The notes beneath the pieces are model-generated. The model was not told the DNA's origin, ran no database searches, and worked only from the letters and a program-made list of their open reading frames with translations. Below are positions 8,005 to 16,837 of a stretch of 60,459 bases of DNA, one piece after another. Both the position numbers and the translations under genes were made by a program. Each line of letters opens with the position of its first letter. The stretch's first letter is position 1. The stretch comes from Nitrosospira multiformis (GTDB lineage Bacteria; Pseudomonadota; Gammaproteobacteria; Burkholderiales; Nitrosomonadaceae): positions 1 through 60,459 of the forward strand of contig NZ_FOCT01000016.1 of the NCBI RefSeq assembly GCF_900110185.1, written 5' to 3'.

Positions 8005-8577
8005 TCATGCGTCCTTTTCGCCATCCTTCTGCAACATTGTGCCGCCGCAGCGAGCCCCGTGTTCCACATAAATAAGTTTGGCTGTATCGAAGCCAAGCAT
8101 ATCAGCCTTTTTTATGAACCTGTCCAATACCTCATCTTCGACGCGAGATGCTCTTGCAAGAAGCCATAAATAACTTTTATCCGCTCCGCTCACGAACGAA
8201 TACCGATAATCCGCTTCATTCACATCGAATATCACATATGAACCGTAAAATGGACCAAAGAATGACACCTTGAGATAGCCAATTTCGGGACTTTTCATGA
8301 AATAGGCTTTACCTTCTGCCTTTCGCCACTCTCTTTTTTGTGGATCATATCCGCGGTTCAAGACCCGGAGACCCCCATCATCACGGAGGCTATAATTAGC
8401 CGTAATGCCGCACAAACCTTTCTCAAAGGAATGCTCCAAGCGTGCGATTTCATACCACTCTCCCAGGTATCGCTGGACTTCGAAGTTCTTGACCGGGGTA
8501 ACCCCATTGGGAATCCCGGTGCATCCCCCCAATATCGTCGAGCCCGCCACTAATAATGTAAGCAATAATTTTTCCAT
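8005..8577 (-). CDS. blc: Bacterial lipocalin, outer-membrane lipoprotein (Blc-like)
   Basis: About 190 residues with a lipoprotein signal MEKLLLTLLVAGSTILGGCT, with lipobox Cys in LGGC. The lipocalin GxW motif is YLGEWYEIARLEHSFEKGL, followed by NYSLRDDGGLRVLNRGYD and the late conserved R/W region (YLWLLARAS). The family binds lysophospholipids or fatty acids at the outer membrane and is induced by envelope stress. ATG 8577 is preferred because it gives a clean signal peptide; an in-frame ATG at 8598 adds seven residues. It is convergent with the LOV gene. A Cys in EHGARCGG near the C-terminus could pair with an earlier Cys. Confidence 0.88.
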   Translation of the reverse strand: MEKLLLTLLVAGSTILGGCTGIPNGVTPVKNFEVQRYLGEWYEIARLEHSFEKGLCGITANYSLRDDGGLRVLNRGYDPQKREWRKAEGKAYFMKSPEIGYLKVSFFGPFYGSYVIFDVNEADYRYSFVSGADKSYLWLLARASRVEDEVLDRFIKKADMLGFDTAKLIYVEHGARCGGTMLQKDGEKDA

Positions 8578-8598
8578 TCGAGGCCCTGTAATATCCAT

Positions 8599-9324
8599 GT
8601 TAAATGGCAGTTAGGCCATTGTTCGAACAGATCGCTCCCTCATCGGGCCATTCTACTCACTCAAACTTCCCACCATGATTTGTCAGGATAGAGTCTATAG
8701 CTCTCACTGAGGAGTGTCAATTAATAGTAATCAAAAGTCTATCTTGACAAAAATAGGGGACAAAAGTGTCAGGCAAATTTGTCATGATGGGGTGCACCTC
8801 AGATTTACAACATTACGTTTTTGTGCGTTCTCCATGACTAGCGGCCGTATTTTTCAAGCCAGAGGATGCTTGGCGCTGGATGATCTGGAGACGCCGGCTA
8901 GGAAGCAGCTCACCTTGCCCTGAACAGGTCGCTGCCGACTGAAGGATTCATGCGGTGGCGCGTGATGAGCAGGGAAATCAACCATGCTGATCCATATAGC
9001 AACAGGAAAGAACTGCTGAAGCCTGTAAGTCCCCTGAAAGCGCAGAGCCTTTCCTTGTCTACTTTATAGGTCCAACGTCTTCGGATTGATTTCGTAAACG
9101 CGCAGCCAAAACCTCTAGCTTTCCTACCGATGCCTAAAGCTGTCCGGCGTTTAAAGTCTCAGGTGCGTGCCGCAGCCTGTCTTTGACAGCTTCAATTTCA
9201 TCAACTAAGTTGAACAATGGAAGTTAAACGCCACCTCGTCGGAGGATGCGACGGCTAGATCGCAAGCCGTTGCAGAATAGGGCACTCGGCCCTTTAGTAC
9301 TTTTCCCTCTTTTGGAGAAAGTCG
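8599..9324. other. Long intergenic region, no gene supported
   Basis: About 725 bases. A 69-codon frame at 8714-8923 lacks a ribosome binding site and any family signal. The last 100 bases fold into a series of hairpins that precede the next gene and are listed separately. No tRNA is seen. Confidence 0.4.
9234..9293 (+). promoter_or_regulatory. Three consecutive hairpins in a probable 5' leader
   Basis: Stems are CCTC/GAGG (9234-9245), ACGGCT/AGCCGT (9251-9270) and AGGGC/GCCCT (9279-9293), followed by a pyrimidine-rich stretch and then the ribosome binding site of the 9325 gene. The compact order suggests a structured leader or regulatory RNA. It does not match a riboswitch consensus that I can recall in detail. 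Confidence 0.3.
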
Positions 9325-9978
9325 ATGAAACCATTAACCAACGCCATTAATATTACGATGTTGATGCTTTTAGCTCAGTTTGTTCAGGCAGCGCCCAGAA
9401 CAATTGATGACTTTAACACCGGTCCATATCAGGGGGCGTCCCTGGTATCCGAATCTGAACTATATATCCAGAAAGGTTCAATGCTAGGCGGGCAGCGCCA
9501 CGTCGTTCATAGAGTCGATCAAATCAACCCTTCATTGAGCAGAACAGGCAGGTCCGCAGTCACGAAAGGGCACCTGATCGTTGAGGACGGCGTGCATGCG
9601 GCAAGTAGGCTCCAAGTGTCCTATGGGATTGAGCAACACGGAAGCGTGACACCACTAAATCTGGACTTGAGCCAGGACTTGGCTAATGGCCAATTCACGC
9701 TGCACTTCCATTCAATCGACATGCAGAACCAGGTCGACGTAATTATTCAGGCAGTCACATCGTCCAGAGAGGTTTTTCAGATTAGCAAACAGGTAACTCC
9801 GCCCGTCATAGGTAGTAGCTTTGATGTCTCTTTCCCTCTGGCTGATTTTCGTTCAGGCAAAACCGGAGAGCCTCCTACTGAAAATGACTTCAAATCTATT
9901 GACTATCTCACCCTTATTTTTCAGGAAGGCGGTAACGGGGGCAATGATTTCGCCGTCGATTCATTTGATATTAGATGA
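9325..9978 (+). CDS. Exported protein of unknown function
   Basis: 217 residues starting MKPLTNAINITMLMLLAQFV, with a signal peptide and likely cleavage after VQAA. The rest is beta-rich (FTLHFHSIDMQNQVDVIIQA, SIDYLTLIFQEGG) and ends in FAVDSFDIR, a pattern like carbohydrate-binding-module-type jelly rolls. It has no PEP-CTERM tail. TTTGGAGAAAG precedes the ATG. No family could be named, and the structured leader upstream suggests post-transcriptional control. Confidence 0.7.
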   Translation: MKPLTNAINITMLMLLAQFVQAAPRTIDDFNTGPYQGASLVSESELYIQKGSMLGGQRHVVHRVDQINPSLSRTGRSAVTKGHLIVEDGVHAASRLQVSYGIEQHGSVTPLNLDLSQDLANGQFTLHFHSIDMQNQVDVIIQAVTSSREVFQISKQVTPPVIGSSFDVSFPLADFRSGKTGEPPTENDFKSIDYLTLIFQEGGNGGNDFAVDSFDIR

Positions 9979-10017
9979 TAGCACTAGGTTGGTTCAGCTA
10001 TACCCAATACACAATTA

Positions 10018-10827
10018 TCATGAATTGCCACGCATGTTTTGCTCAATCGACCGCAGGGTATTCTGGATTTCACGCTCATGTATTTCAGGGTCAATATCCT
10101 GGATGTGCTCTACCGCAGAGAAGTCGTCCCCGCGCTTTCTATTCTGTGGGGGTTCGAGGGACTCGATCAAAAGTGCTTCAAGCGTGCCGATCATTGAGAC
10201 GAGGCTTGGTACCAGGGGGAGTTCACGCAGGCCACCCTCCGGCGTGACGTCAAGTAGCCCGAACCATGAGAATCGGTTCCAACGGCTTCCAAGTCGATCA
10301 ATGGTGTGCTCATAAAGCCTTCGTCCGAGGGGCCTGTCGATCGACCTCGACATACACAACAGTATGATGGTCATAGAGGATGTAGATACCTTTCTGCCTG
10401 CCAAAATCAACAGGGGTTGCCATTGCCTGCTGCTTGCCAAATATCTTTGGATCACCGCGATAACCAGATCCCGTTGCCAATACATGCCAAAAGAGCGAAT
10501 GATGGAATCAGAATTCTCAACTTCCGCTTCAGTTACTGCTACAAATGCTTCGGAGGAGACTATTACTGGCGGCTGAATGGCGGCAGACTCTGCATTCGCC
10601 ATCTCTCTCAGACCGAATACTCCTCTCGCAATCTTAACGAATGGCGATGCCTCTCCCCCGCGCCTGATTGAGCTTGTTATCTGCGCATTTACTGTGGCAC
10701 GAGGTGTGGCGCCATCCGTCTCGTAGTAGCCTTGGGTCAGGATTCGTTCAGCGATTTCCGCATATTCAAGCGGCTTCTGTGCTTCACGCAAAACTCGAAT
10801 AATGGCGTCACGCCAAGTTCTTTCCAA
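10018..10827 (-). pseudogene. HARE-HTH plus GIY-YIG nuclease-like gene with the catalytic motif out of frame
   Basis: The 269-codon frame starts MERTWRDAIIRVLREAQKPL and has a HARE-HTH domain at about 1-75, often found on restriction and DNA-processing proteins. Codons around 123-160 read as nonsense-like sequence. The neighbouring frame over 10348-10460 reads RGDPKIFGKQQAMATPVDFG then RQKGIYILYDHHTVVYV, which contains the GIY...YVG nuclease signature. The original frame resumes at RSIDRPLGRRLYEH, the expected next part. So two compensating indels (about one base lost near 10460, two near 10349) scramble the active site while keeping the frame open. The product would probably be inactive, unless these are sequence errors. 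Confidence 0.7.
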
Positions 10828-11174
10828 AGTAATCTCCTGTTACTCAAGGATCGTCGAAGCGACTTCCTGGGTATTTGATGAAGGACTCGTCGTCCGTTGA
10901 AGAAGAAGACTCTCCGCCACGGGACGCCTTGCGGTTCCCGAGGTCTAGCTCATACTCTTCTATAGAACTCGATGTTCTACTCTTTTTGCAATAACAACAA
11001 AGCGAGCTATTTTATGCCTCAATACAGAGTCAGCAATTGGATCTAGGTACAGTATGGTCAAGGGAGGCGTTGGTAAAATCGTGTCGTGCCTGTATCCGGA
11101 GCGATTGTTGTGCTGGTGAGCGACGCGCTTCGTCCATGGCCAATTTTCACTGCTCGGTCTCGCGCTTTTTTTAA
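10828..11174. other. Intergenic stretch leading into a broken efflux adaptor
   Basis: No intact gene. From about 11080 the sequence includes VPVSGAIVV-like codons that may be degraded membrane-fusion-protein sequence joining the fragment at 11175, but frames are broken. No promoter could be assigned with confidence. Confidence 0.35.
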
Positions 11175-11378
11175 TTGCGCTATGACTCTGACTGGGTATA
11201 TGTGAATATGGGCAATCACCACTACCAGAAACGCCCGGTCAAGGTGGGCCCCCGCCTAAAGGATCGTGCCGTCATTCATGAGGGCCTGAACCCGGGTGAA
11301 CATGTCGTGATTGAAGGTGCGCTGTTGCTGCGCGCCGAGCAAGGCAGCGCCCTACAAAAAAGGCAAGACCAGCGATGA
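11175..11378 (+). pseudogene. C-terminal fragment of an RND efflux adaptor (CzcB/CusB-like)
   Basis: The ~65 residues include YDSDWVYVNMGNHHYQKRPV and KDRAVIHEGLNPGEHVVIEG, then ALLLRAEQ, the membrane-proximal C-terminal domain of periplasmic membrane-fusion proteins. The N-terminal ~300 residues (signal peptide, barrel-sandwich and hairpin domains) are missing. The stop overlaps the czcA start (ATGA), so the original operon order adaptor-pump is preserved. The fragment cannot bridge the pump to an outer-membrane channel. Confidence 0.8.
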
Positions 11379-14300
11379 TTGGCAAGCTCATCGCTTTTTG
11401 CCTGCAGCAGCGGCTGTTAATCATCAGCACGTCGATAGTGCTGGCGGTGATAGGCGTTCTCTCATTCGAGCACCTTCCTGTTCAGGCTTTTCCCGATGTG
11501 CAGAATGTGTTTGTCCAGGTTGTAACCCAATATCCCGGCCAAGCCCCCGAGGAAGTGGAAAAGCTCATTAGTCTGCCGATAGAAAAGGAAATGAACGGGC
11601 TGCCGCATATGATCAACATGCGGTCCATATCCATCTTCGGGCTATCGGTGGTAACGCTCACCTTCGATGATGATGCCGAAGACTACTTTTCCCGCCAGCA
11701 GGTACTGGAGCGGCTTAAAGCAGTCAGCCTGCCTGCAGGCGTAAAGCCCACCTTAGGCCCATTGACAACGGGTATCGGCGAAATCTACCGCTATCGGATA
11801 GAAGCAGCCAGGATGCCACTGGTAGAGCAACGGGCTCTACAGGACTGGCTGGTCGAGCCCACGCTCCGCTCGGTCCAAGGGGTGGCGGACGTCGTCGCGT
11901 TTGGAGGAGGAATCAAGCAATACCAGGTCCAGGTTGATTCCGGCAAGCTCAGGAATTACAACCTGACGCTATCCGACGTGTACGAGGCTATATCCTCCAA
12001 CAATGCGAATACTGGCGGGGGCTATATCGAGCACGGCAGCGAGGCAATGATTGTGCGGGGAACCGGTTTATTAAAATCGATAGATGAGATTGAAAATATC
12101 GTCATTGTCACCCGTGAAGGCATTCCTGTCTTTGTGAAGAATGTCGCCACGGTCGCTATTGGCCCGCAGCCCCGCACCGGCATAGTGGGCTTCAACGAGC
12201 TCGACGACGTGGTGCAAGGCATCGTGTTGCTGATCAAAGGCAAGAATGCAACTGTTGTATTGAACGGAGTAAAGGAAAAGATCGAATATCTCAACAGTTA
12301 TGGGCTGCCTCCCGGGGTGAGGATAATTCCCATTTATGACCGCACCGAGCTGATCCAGCATACCGTCAATACGGTCGGGCACAACATGATAGAGGGAATA
12401 GTGCTCATCCTTCTCGTGCTGATCATCTTTCTTCGCCGATTCTGGGCGTCTCTGGTCGTTATCACGGTCGTGCCGCTTTCGCTGCTGGTTGCATTCATAC
12501 TGATCGACATGATGCATGTCTCCGCGAACCTCATTTCCCTGGGAGCGGTGGATTTCGGCATCATTGTGGATAGCGCCGTAGTCCTGGTCGAAGCCATTAT
12601 GGTCAAGGTGAGCCTAGACATGCATCAGGGAGCAAGCAAGGCGCACATGCGCCAGTCCATGCTGATAACGACGGCAGAGATGGCCCGCCCCATCCTTTTC
12701 TCGAAGGCTATTCTTATCATCGCCTTCATACCCATCTTTACCTTCCAGCAGGTGGAGGAGAAAATTTTTTCTCCCATGGCGTTCACGCTGACCTTTGCGC
12801 TTCTCGGTTCACTGATCATCAGCATGACGCTGGTCCCCGTACTGCTGAGTTATTTGCTCGGACCGCATCTCGTGGAGTTGCCCAATCCGCTCATCCGGAA
12901 AATGGAAGAGGGGTACCTGCGCATCCTGCAGGCAGCGCTTCGCCATCCCTACAAGCTGTTTTCCAGCGCGGGTATCATGCTGGCCCTCTCTCTGGCTACA
13001 TGGCCACTGATAGGCACCGAATTCATGCCTAAACTGGATGAGGGGAATGTCTGGCTGACCATCACTTTGCCGACGTCAGTGTCATTGAACAAAGCAAAAG
13101 AATTGGAAAGGGATATACGCGCTCGCCTCTCCGAGCTCCCGGAGGTGAAATCCATCGTCACGCAATTGGGGCGTCCCGAGGATGGAACCGATCCCAAGGG
13201 CTTCAACAATCTTGAAATCCTGATTGATCTCAAACCCAGGGAAACCTGGCGCTATCGCAACAAGGATGAGCTGGTAGCCGTCATGGAGAAAAAACTGGCA
13301 GCATTTCCGGGACTGCAGCTTAATTTTTCCCAGATCATCCAGGATAACGTGGAAGAGGCAATTTCCGGCGTAAAAGGCGAGATCTCCATCAAGATATTCG
13401 GAAGCAATCTCGACATACTTCAGGAAAAAGCGGATCAGGTTACTGGCATTCTCCGCTCCATCGAAGGGGCCACAGATGTGGCGGCGGAGCAGCAGTCCGG
13501 ATTGACTCAGCTGATTATTTCGATCGACAGGGAAAAGATTGCGCGTTACGGCATGAATATCACGCAGGTGGAAGATGTCATCGCCATGGCCGTGGGCGGC
13601 CTGCCCGCGACGCAGATGCTTGAGGGTGAGCGCCGCTTCGATGTTACAGTCCGGCTGGACAAATCGGCGCGTGACTCGGTGAGCACAATCGAAAACATTA
13701 CTGTTCTATCCTCGAATGGCAGCCGCATTCCACTGGCGGAACTGGCAGATATCAGAATAAATCAGGGGGCAGCCAGAATCACGCGCGAGAACAACATGCG
13801 CCGCATTGCCATCAAATGCAATCTGATCGGCCGTGATCTGGGAAGCTTTGTTGCGGAAGCGCAACAGGAAGTTGCCCGCCAGGTGGTGCTCGAGCCGAGC
13901 TATCGCATGGTCTGGAGTGGCCAGTTCGAAAATCAGCAACGTGCAATGAAGCGGCTTTCCATCATCGTTCCGGTAAGCTTTGCCCTGATTTTTGTACTGC
14001 TGTTCTGGACTTTCCGTTCGGTCAGAAATGCTTCGTTGATTGTACTCAATGTCCCGTTTTCGCTGATCGGGGGGTTGATTGCGCTGTTGCTCACCGGCAT
14101 TCACCTGAGCGTTTCCGCAGCGGTCGGATTTATCGCCCTGTTCGGTATTGCCGTACAGAACGGCGTCATTCTGCTCTCACAGATCAACTCGCTCAGGCGC
14201 GAAGGAGTTCCGATAGCTGAAGCGGTTGTTCAAGGTTCCATCAGCCGGCTCCGGCCAGTCGTAATGACTGCTCTCATGGCAATGCTCGGTCTTTTGCCCG

Positions 14301-14455
14301 CTGCGTTGTCCACCAGTGTCGGCTCGGAAACAGTCAAGCCTTTTGCAGTGGTAATCATCGGAGGATTGATCAGTGCGACTCTTTTGACCCTGACCATGCT
14401 CCCCGTACTTTACCGCACCTCCGAAGAGTGGGTTAAAACCAAGGTGATTCCGTGA
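11375..14455 (+). CDS. czcA: Heavy-metal efflux RND pump, CzcA/CusA family
   Basis: 1026 residues, full length for the HME-RND family, inner membrane. It shows the N-terminal helix (LLIISTSIVLAVIGVLSFEH), the periplasmic porter domain, and the TM4 signature SLGAVDFGIIVDSAVVLVE, whose Asp residues relay protons and mark metal-pumping members. The second half repeats the fold (FALIFVLLFWTFRSV, GFIALFGIAVQNGVILLSQI). The family exports divalent cations such as Co, Zn and Cd, or monovalent Cu and Ag, by proton antiport; the exact metal cannot be read here. The adaptor upstream is only a C-terminal fragment and no outer-membrane channel gene is adjacent. Downstream, a PII-like gene overlaps the stop. 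Confidence 0.92.
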   Translation: MIGKLIAFCLQQRLLIISTSIVLAVIGVLSFEHLPVQAFPDVQNVFVQVVTQYPGQAPEEVEKLISLPIEKEMNGLPHMINMRSISIFGLSVVTLTFDDDAEDYFSRQQVLERLKAVSLPAGVKPTLGPLTTGIGEIYRYRIEAARMPLVEQRALQDWLVEPTLRSVQGVADVVAFGGGIKQYQVQVDSGKLRNYNLTLSDVYEAISSNNANTGGGYIEHGSEAMIVRGTGLLKSIDEIENIVIVTREGIPVFVKNVATVAIGPQPRTGIVGFNELDDVVQGIVLLIKGKNATVVLNGVKEKIEYLNSYGLPPGVRIIPIYDRTELIQHTVNTVGHNMIEGIVLILLVLIIFLRRFWASLVVITVVPLSLLVAFILIDMMHVSANLISLGAVDFGIIVDSAVVLVEAIMVKVSLDMHQGASKAHMRQSMLITTAEMARPILFSKAILIIAFIPIFTFQQVEEKIFSPMAFTLTFALLGSLIISMTLVPVLLSYLLGPHLVELPNPLIRKMEEGYLRILQAALRHPYKLFSSAGIMLALSLATWPLIGTEFMPKLDEGNVWLTITLPTSVSLNKAKELERDIRARLSELPEVKSIVTQLGRPEDGTDPKGFNNLEILIDLKPRETWRYRNKDELVAVMEKKLAAFPGLQLNFSQIIQDNVEEAISGVKGEISIKIFGSNLDILQEKADQVTGILRSIEGATDVAAEQQSGLTQLIISIDREKIARYGMNITQVEDVIAMAVGGLPATQMLEGERRFDVTVRLDKSARDSVSTIENITVLSSNGSRIPLAELADIRINQGAARITRENNMRRIAIKCNLIGRDLGSFVAEAQQEVARQVVLEPSYRMVWSGQFENQQRAMKRLSIIVPVSFALIFVLLFWTFRSVRNASLIVLNVPFSLIGGLIALLLTGIHLSVSAAVGFIALFGIAVQNGVILLSQINSLRREGVPIAEAVVQGSISRLRPVVMTALMAMLGLLPAALSTSVGSETVKPFAVVIIGGLISATLLTLTMLPVLYRTSEEWVKTKVIP

Positions 14456-14790
14456 AAGAAATCCGCGCGTACATTGAACCCTTCATGTTATCCAAAGTAA
14501 CGCAGGCATTACTTGAAATTCCAGATTTCCCGGGCATGAGCGTCTCCGATTGCTACGGGTTTGGCGGAGAGCGGATCGCCGATAGCAGTTTCGATCCTTA
14601 TATGCTGAAAAAACGCATCGAAATTTTTGCTTCCGATGAGCAAGTGGACGATATTTTCAGCACGGTCATGCAGGCCGCCAATACCTATCAGCGCGGCGCA
14701 GGCAAAATTTATATCATGGACGTGAGCGGAAGTGGGAACATCAGCAGTGGAGAACGTCATCAGGAAGATTTCCCTTCCAGACCGAAGTAA
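14452..14790 (+). CDS. PII-like protein linked to metal efflux (PII-NG type)
   Basis: 112 residues. GTG start at 14452 overlaps the czcA stop (GTGA), so the two are translationally coupled. KEIRAYIEPFMLSKVTQALL opens a PII/CutA-like ferredoxin fold, with SVSDCYGFGGE in place of the T-loop region and a late strand AGKIYIMDVS. PII-like proteins next to CusA/CzcA pumps form a described group (PII-NG) thought to sense metals or metabolites and adjust the pump. The tail after the last strand is polar and short. The classic uridylylation Tyr context of GlnB is not present. Confidence 0.8.
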   Translation: MKEIRAYIEPFMLSKVTQALLEIPDFPGMSVSDCYGFGGERIADSSFDPYMLKKRIEIFASDEQVDDIFSTVMQAANTYQRGAGKIYIMDVSGSGNISSGERHQEDFPSRPK

Positions 14791-15283
14791 CGATCATCAA
14801 AAGATGTTGTTTTCATGTCCAATATTAATTATTTCGACATATAACCACCCTCAAGCACAGCCTGAAGTATCAAAATCCTCATCCTTTTCAGTTCGAGGAT
14901 CTATGCAAAGTGTAGTGTGACTTTTAGCAGCTTGGCCATGCGGGACGTTGTTTCCTGCTCTTCCTCAATCATCCTGGTTACTCAACGATGAGACCGATGC
15001 GACATCATATCGGCTTTGGTTTGCTCTTTGCCTTTACCATCACGGCAGCTTACGCGAGTGATGACTGTCACGTCATCGAGAAACTTGCGTTGCTAAAGCA
15101 GCAACTCACAGTCGTTGTGTCCGGCATCCCTCTAGTCCTCGGTGCTTTAGAGGTGCGATTGTCTCTTGCGCTCCGGGCATGAGGTGCTATATCTAAATAA
15201 ACCCTGAAAGCCGCATACCCTTGGCTATAAATTTTTGAATAGCTGAGAAATCTTTATATAAGAGAGGGAAAAGGAGTTTTATC
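14791..15283. other. Intergenic stretch with one doubtful small exported ORF
   Basis: The space between the PII-like gene and the next small exported protein. It contains the doubtful ORF listed separately at 14997-15182, and an AT-rich run before the AAAAGGAG ribosome binding site at about 15269-15276. I see no terminator. Confidence 0.35.
14997..15182 (+). CDS. Doubtful small exported protein
   Basis: The frame reads MRHHIGFGLLFAFTITAAYA then SDDCHVIEKLALLKQQ, which looks like a signal peptide followed by a mature helix. There is no convincing ribosome binding site, and the last ~20 residues are unusual, so it may be a decayed gene start. An in-frame ATG lies at 14988. No family was recognised. 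Confidence 0.3.
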   Translation: MRHHIGFGLLFAFTITAAYASDDCHVIEKLALLKQQLTVVVSGIPLVLGALEVRLSLALRA

Positions 15284-15616
15284 ATGAAGACTGCAAAGGC
15301 GGTATTAGCAGGAATCGGCGCAGCTATATTATTCAGTATGGGGCCAAATACAGTTGTTCAGGCGCAGCCTGGCCTGATCAGTGTGGATCTCAGAAACGTC
15401 GCGAACGATATTGCGAAAGACATCAATGTTGATGTCAATCAGATCCCAGCCACTGTGCAAGCACCTGTTTCTGTAGCTACCCTCGTATGTGGCATTGCCG
15501 CAGATGTTCTGGGCACCCAAGCTGCCAGCGGGACTGGAAGCTGTATGGCGATGGGCACTTCTAGTGCTCTGGATCAAATCGTGCTCGAACAAATAAAGCG
15601 AATGAGGAAAATGTAA
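15284..15616 (+). CDS. Small exported protein of unknown function
   Basis: 110 residues behind a clear AAAAGGAG. The signal peptide MKTAKAVLAGIGAAILFSMG extends to a probable AQA cleavage site. The mature part is mostly helical with two cysteines (TLVCGIAADVLG and TGSCMAMG) that could form a disulfide, and ends basic (LEQIKRMRKM). I do not recognise a named family. It looks like a conserved small secreted protein of Nitrosomonadales type. It stands alone, with long spacers on both sides. Confidence 0.75.
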   Translation: MKTAKAVLAGIGAAILFSMGPNTVVQAQPGLISVDLRNVANDIAKDINVDVNQIPATVQAPVSVATLVCGIAADVLGTQAASGTGSCMAMGTSSALDQIVLEQIKRMRKM

Positions 15617-16026
15617 GTTGTTGCACTACATTAAGGAAAGGCTGTGATCGATCATGAAGAATGCCACAGGAATTTCTATGAGCAGCATGATTGAAAAGTT
15701 TTTGAGGTAACTCCAGGAATGACCTCTTCGTTCCTGATGAACAAGACTCTTACCGGATCGAATTCCTCTTGATCCCTCTGTAATCCCGGTTTCCACGCTT
15801 ATAAATCTCTGGTCGCGACCAGACAGGAGATTTTCGCCTTCAGGAAGATATCCTCATCTGATTACAGGCTGCTAGAGGGAAGGGGAAGGATATCTTGTCG
15901 AAAGCATCCACGGATCTTTTGTTCTATAAATAGGCTTCGTGCAATGAAAGGGAATCGCAGGATTCTCCAAATTGCGATTTATGGAAAAGCTCTTTAAAGG
16001 AGTTCATATATAGGAGAGGAAACGAC
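15617..16026. other. Intergenic stretch between two small exported protein genes
   Basis: About 410 bases with no gene. It holds a perfect 16-base palindrome listed separately, and ends with the ribosome binding site TAGGAGAGG for the next gene. Confidence 0.45.
15808..15823. promoter_or_regulatory. Perfect 16-base palindrome, possible operator
   Basis: TCTGGTCGCGACCAGA is self-complementary without mismatch, of a length and form typical for a dimeric repressor site. It lies about 200 bases upstream of the 16027 gene. No T-run follows, so it is not a terminator. Confidence 0.35.
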
Positions 16027-16416
16027 ATGGAAAAGCTCAGGATAACGCTGGCAATCGGGATAGGAACTACAGTGATCATCCTCCTCTTAGTCAGTACAGC
16101 CCCCGCCATAGTGGCTGCAAATGAATCAGCCGCACCCCAAGGTGCCGATTCGGCCGCCGAAGATCAAGAGAAACGCCACTTCACTGTCGCATGCGAGATG
16201 CCCGGAGATACAGCCAATTTCTCATGGGTGGAAGGCAATCTCCCAACCACCGTCTACTACAACAACCACTGCTCGCATGCGGTGAAGGTCACGGCCCACC
16301 TCGGCGATCTCGCAGATTTTACGAAATGCGTCACGGTTAAGGCCGGTATGAAAGACAAGAGGGTTTATCGGCTGAGTGAGAACGGGAAGCTCTACAAGCT
16401 CACCAGAGGTTGCTAA
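16027..16416 (+). CDS. Small exported protein with conserved-looking cysteines
   Basis: 129 residues after TAGGAGAGGAAACGAC. The N-terminal hydrophobic segment (ITLAIGIGTTVIILLLVSTA) is a signal peptide or anchor, then an acidic Ala-rich linker, then a compact domain with four cysteines: VACEMPG, NNHCSHAV, FTKCVTV and the terminal RGC. The even number suggests two disulfides in the periplasm. No named family was recognised. Confidence 0.72.
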   Translation: MEKLRITLAIGIGTTVIILLLVSTAPAIVAANESAAPQGADSAAEDQEKRHFTVACEMPGDTANFSWVEGNLPTTVYYNNHCSHAVKVTAHLGDLADFTKCVTVKAGMKDKRVYRLSENGKLYKLTRGC

Positions 16417-16837
16417 CCGTATCGCTGGCTCGGACAGCACACGGTAACAAATCGTTCTACATGTAGCTCATCGCCGATCACGCGAAGCAGCCTACCCCAC
16501 TCCATCCAGCTGCAGTTACAGGCCCTTCTCAGGGCCTGTAGTTAGCATTCAGCGATCTACTCCCCGATATCGGTGGGCAGGCCTACGAAGCCGGAATTTT
16601 CCACTTTAGATCGGTACTGATTCCGGAGTAGGTCCGGGGTAGGCGAGCCCTCTGTCGAGGCTAAAAACAGTACCACCCAGATCGAGAATAGATGAGGGTT
16701 CATTAAAAGTTCTTTCCTTCTCATTGGAAGTAAACCTGTCATTCTCAGAGCAGCAAACAGGGCGAACGGATCGACTGAGCAATGCTCATTTTGAAACCAG
16801 CTCCTAACTCGGCTGGTTTTTTTGTTTCTGCCTTTTC
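16417..16837. other. Intergenic stretch with two hairpins
   Basis: A 10-base-pair stem TACAGGCCCT/AGGGCCTGTA with a TCTC loop lies at 16517-16540, about 100 bases after the previous stop. It has no T-tail. A clear terminator follows at 16794-16823. The ~250 bases between the hairpins have no convincing gene on either strand. Confidence 0.45.
16794..16823 (+). terminator. Rho-independent terminator
   Basis: Stem AAACCAGC (16794-16801) pairs with GCTGGTTT (16812-16819) around a 10-base loop, and T residues run to 16823. The T-run makes it a plus-strand terminator. The nearest plus-strand gene ends about 380 bases upstream, so it may end a long 3' UTR or an unannotated transcript. Confidence 0.7.

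Noticed and set aside
14732..14920. 62-codon plus-strand frame after the PII-like gene
   Set aside because: Starts inside the PII gene in another frame and has no ribosome binding site.
16557..16742. 61-codon minus-strand frame
   Set aside because: No Shine-Dalgarno and no motif; lies between two hairpins.
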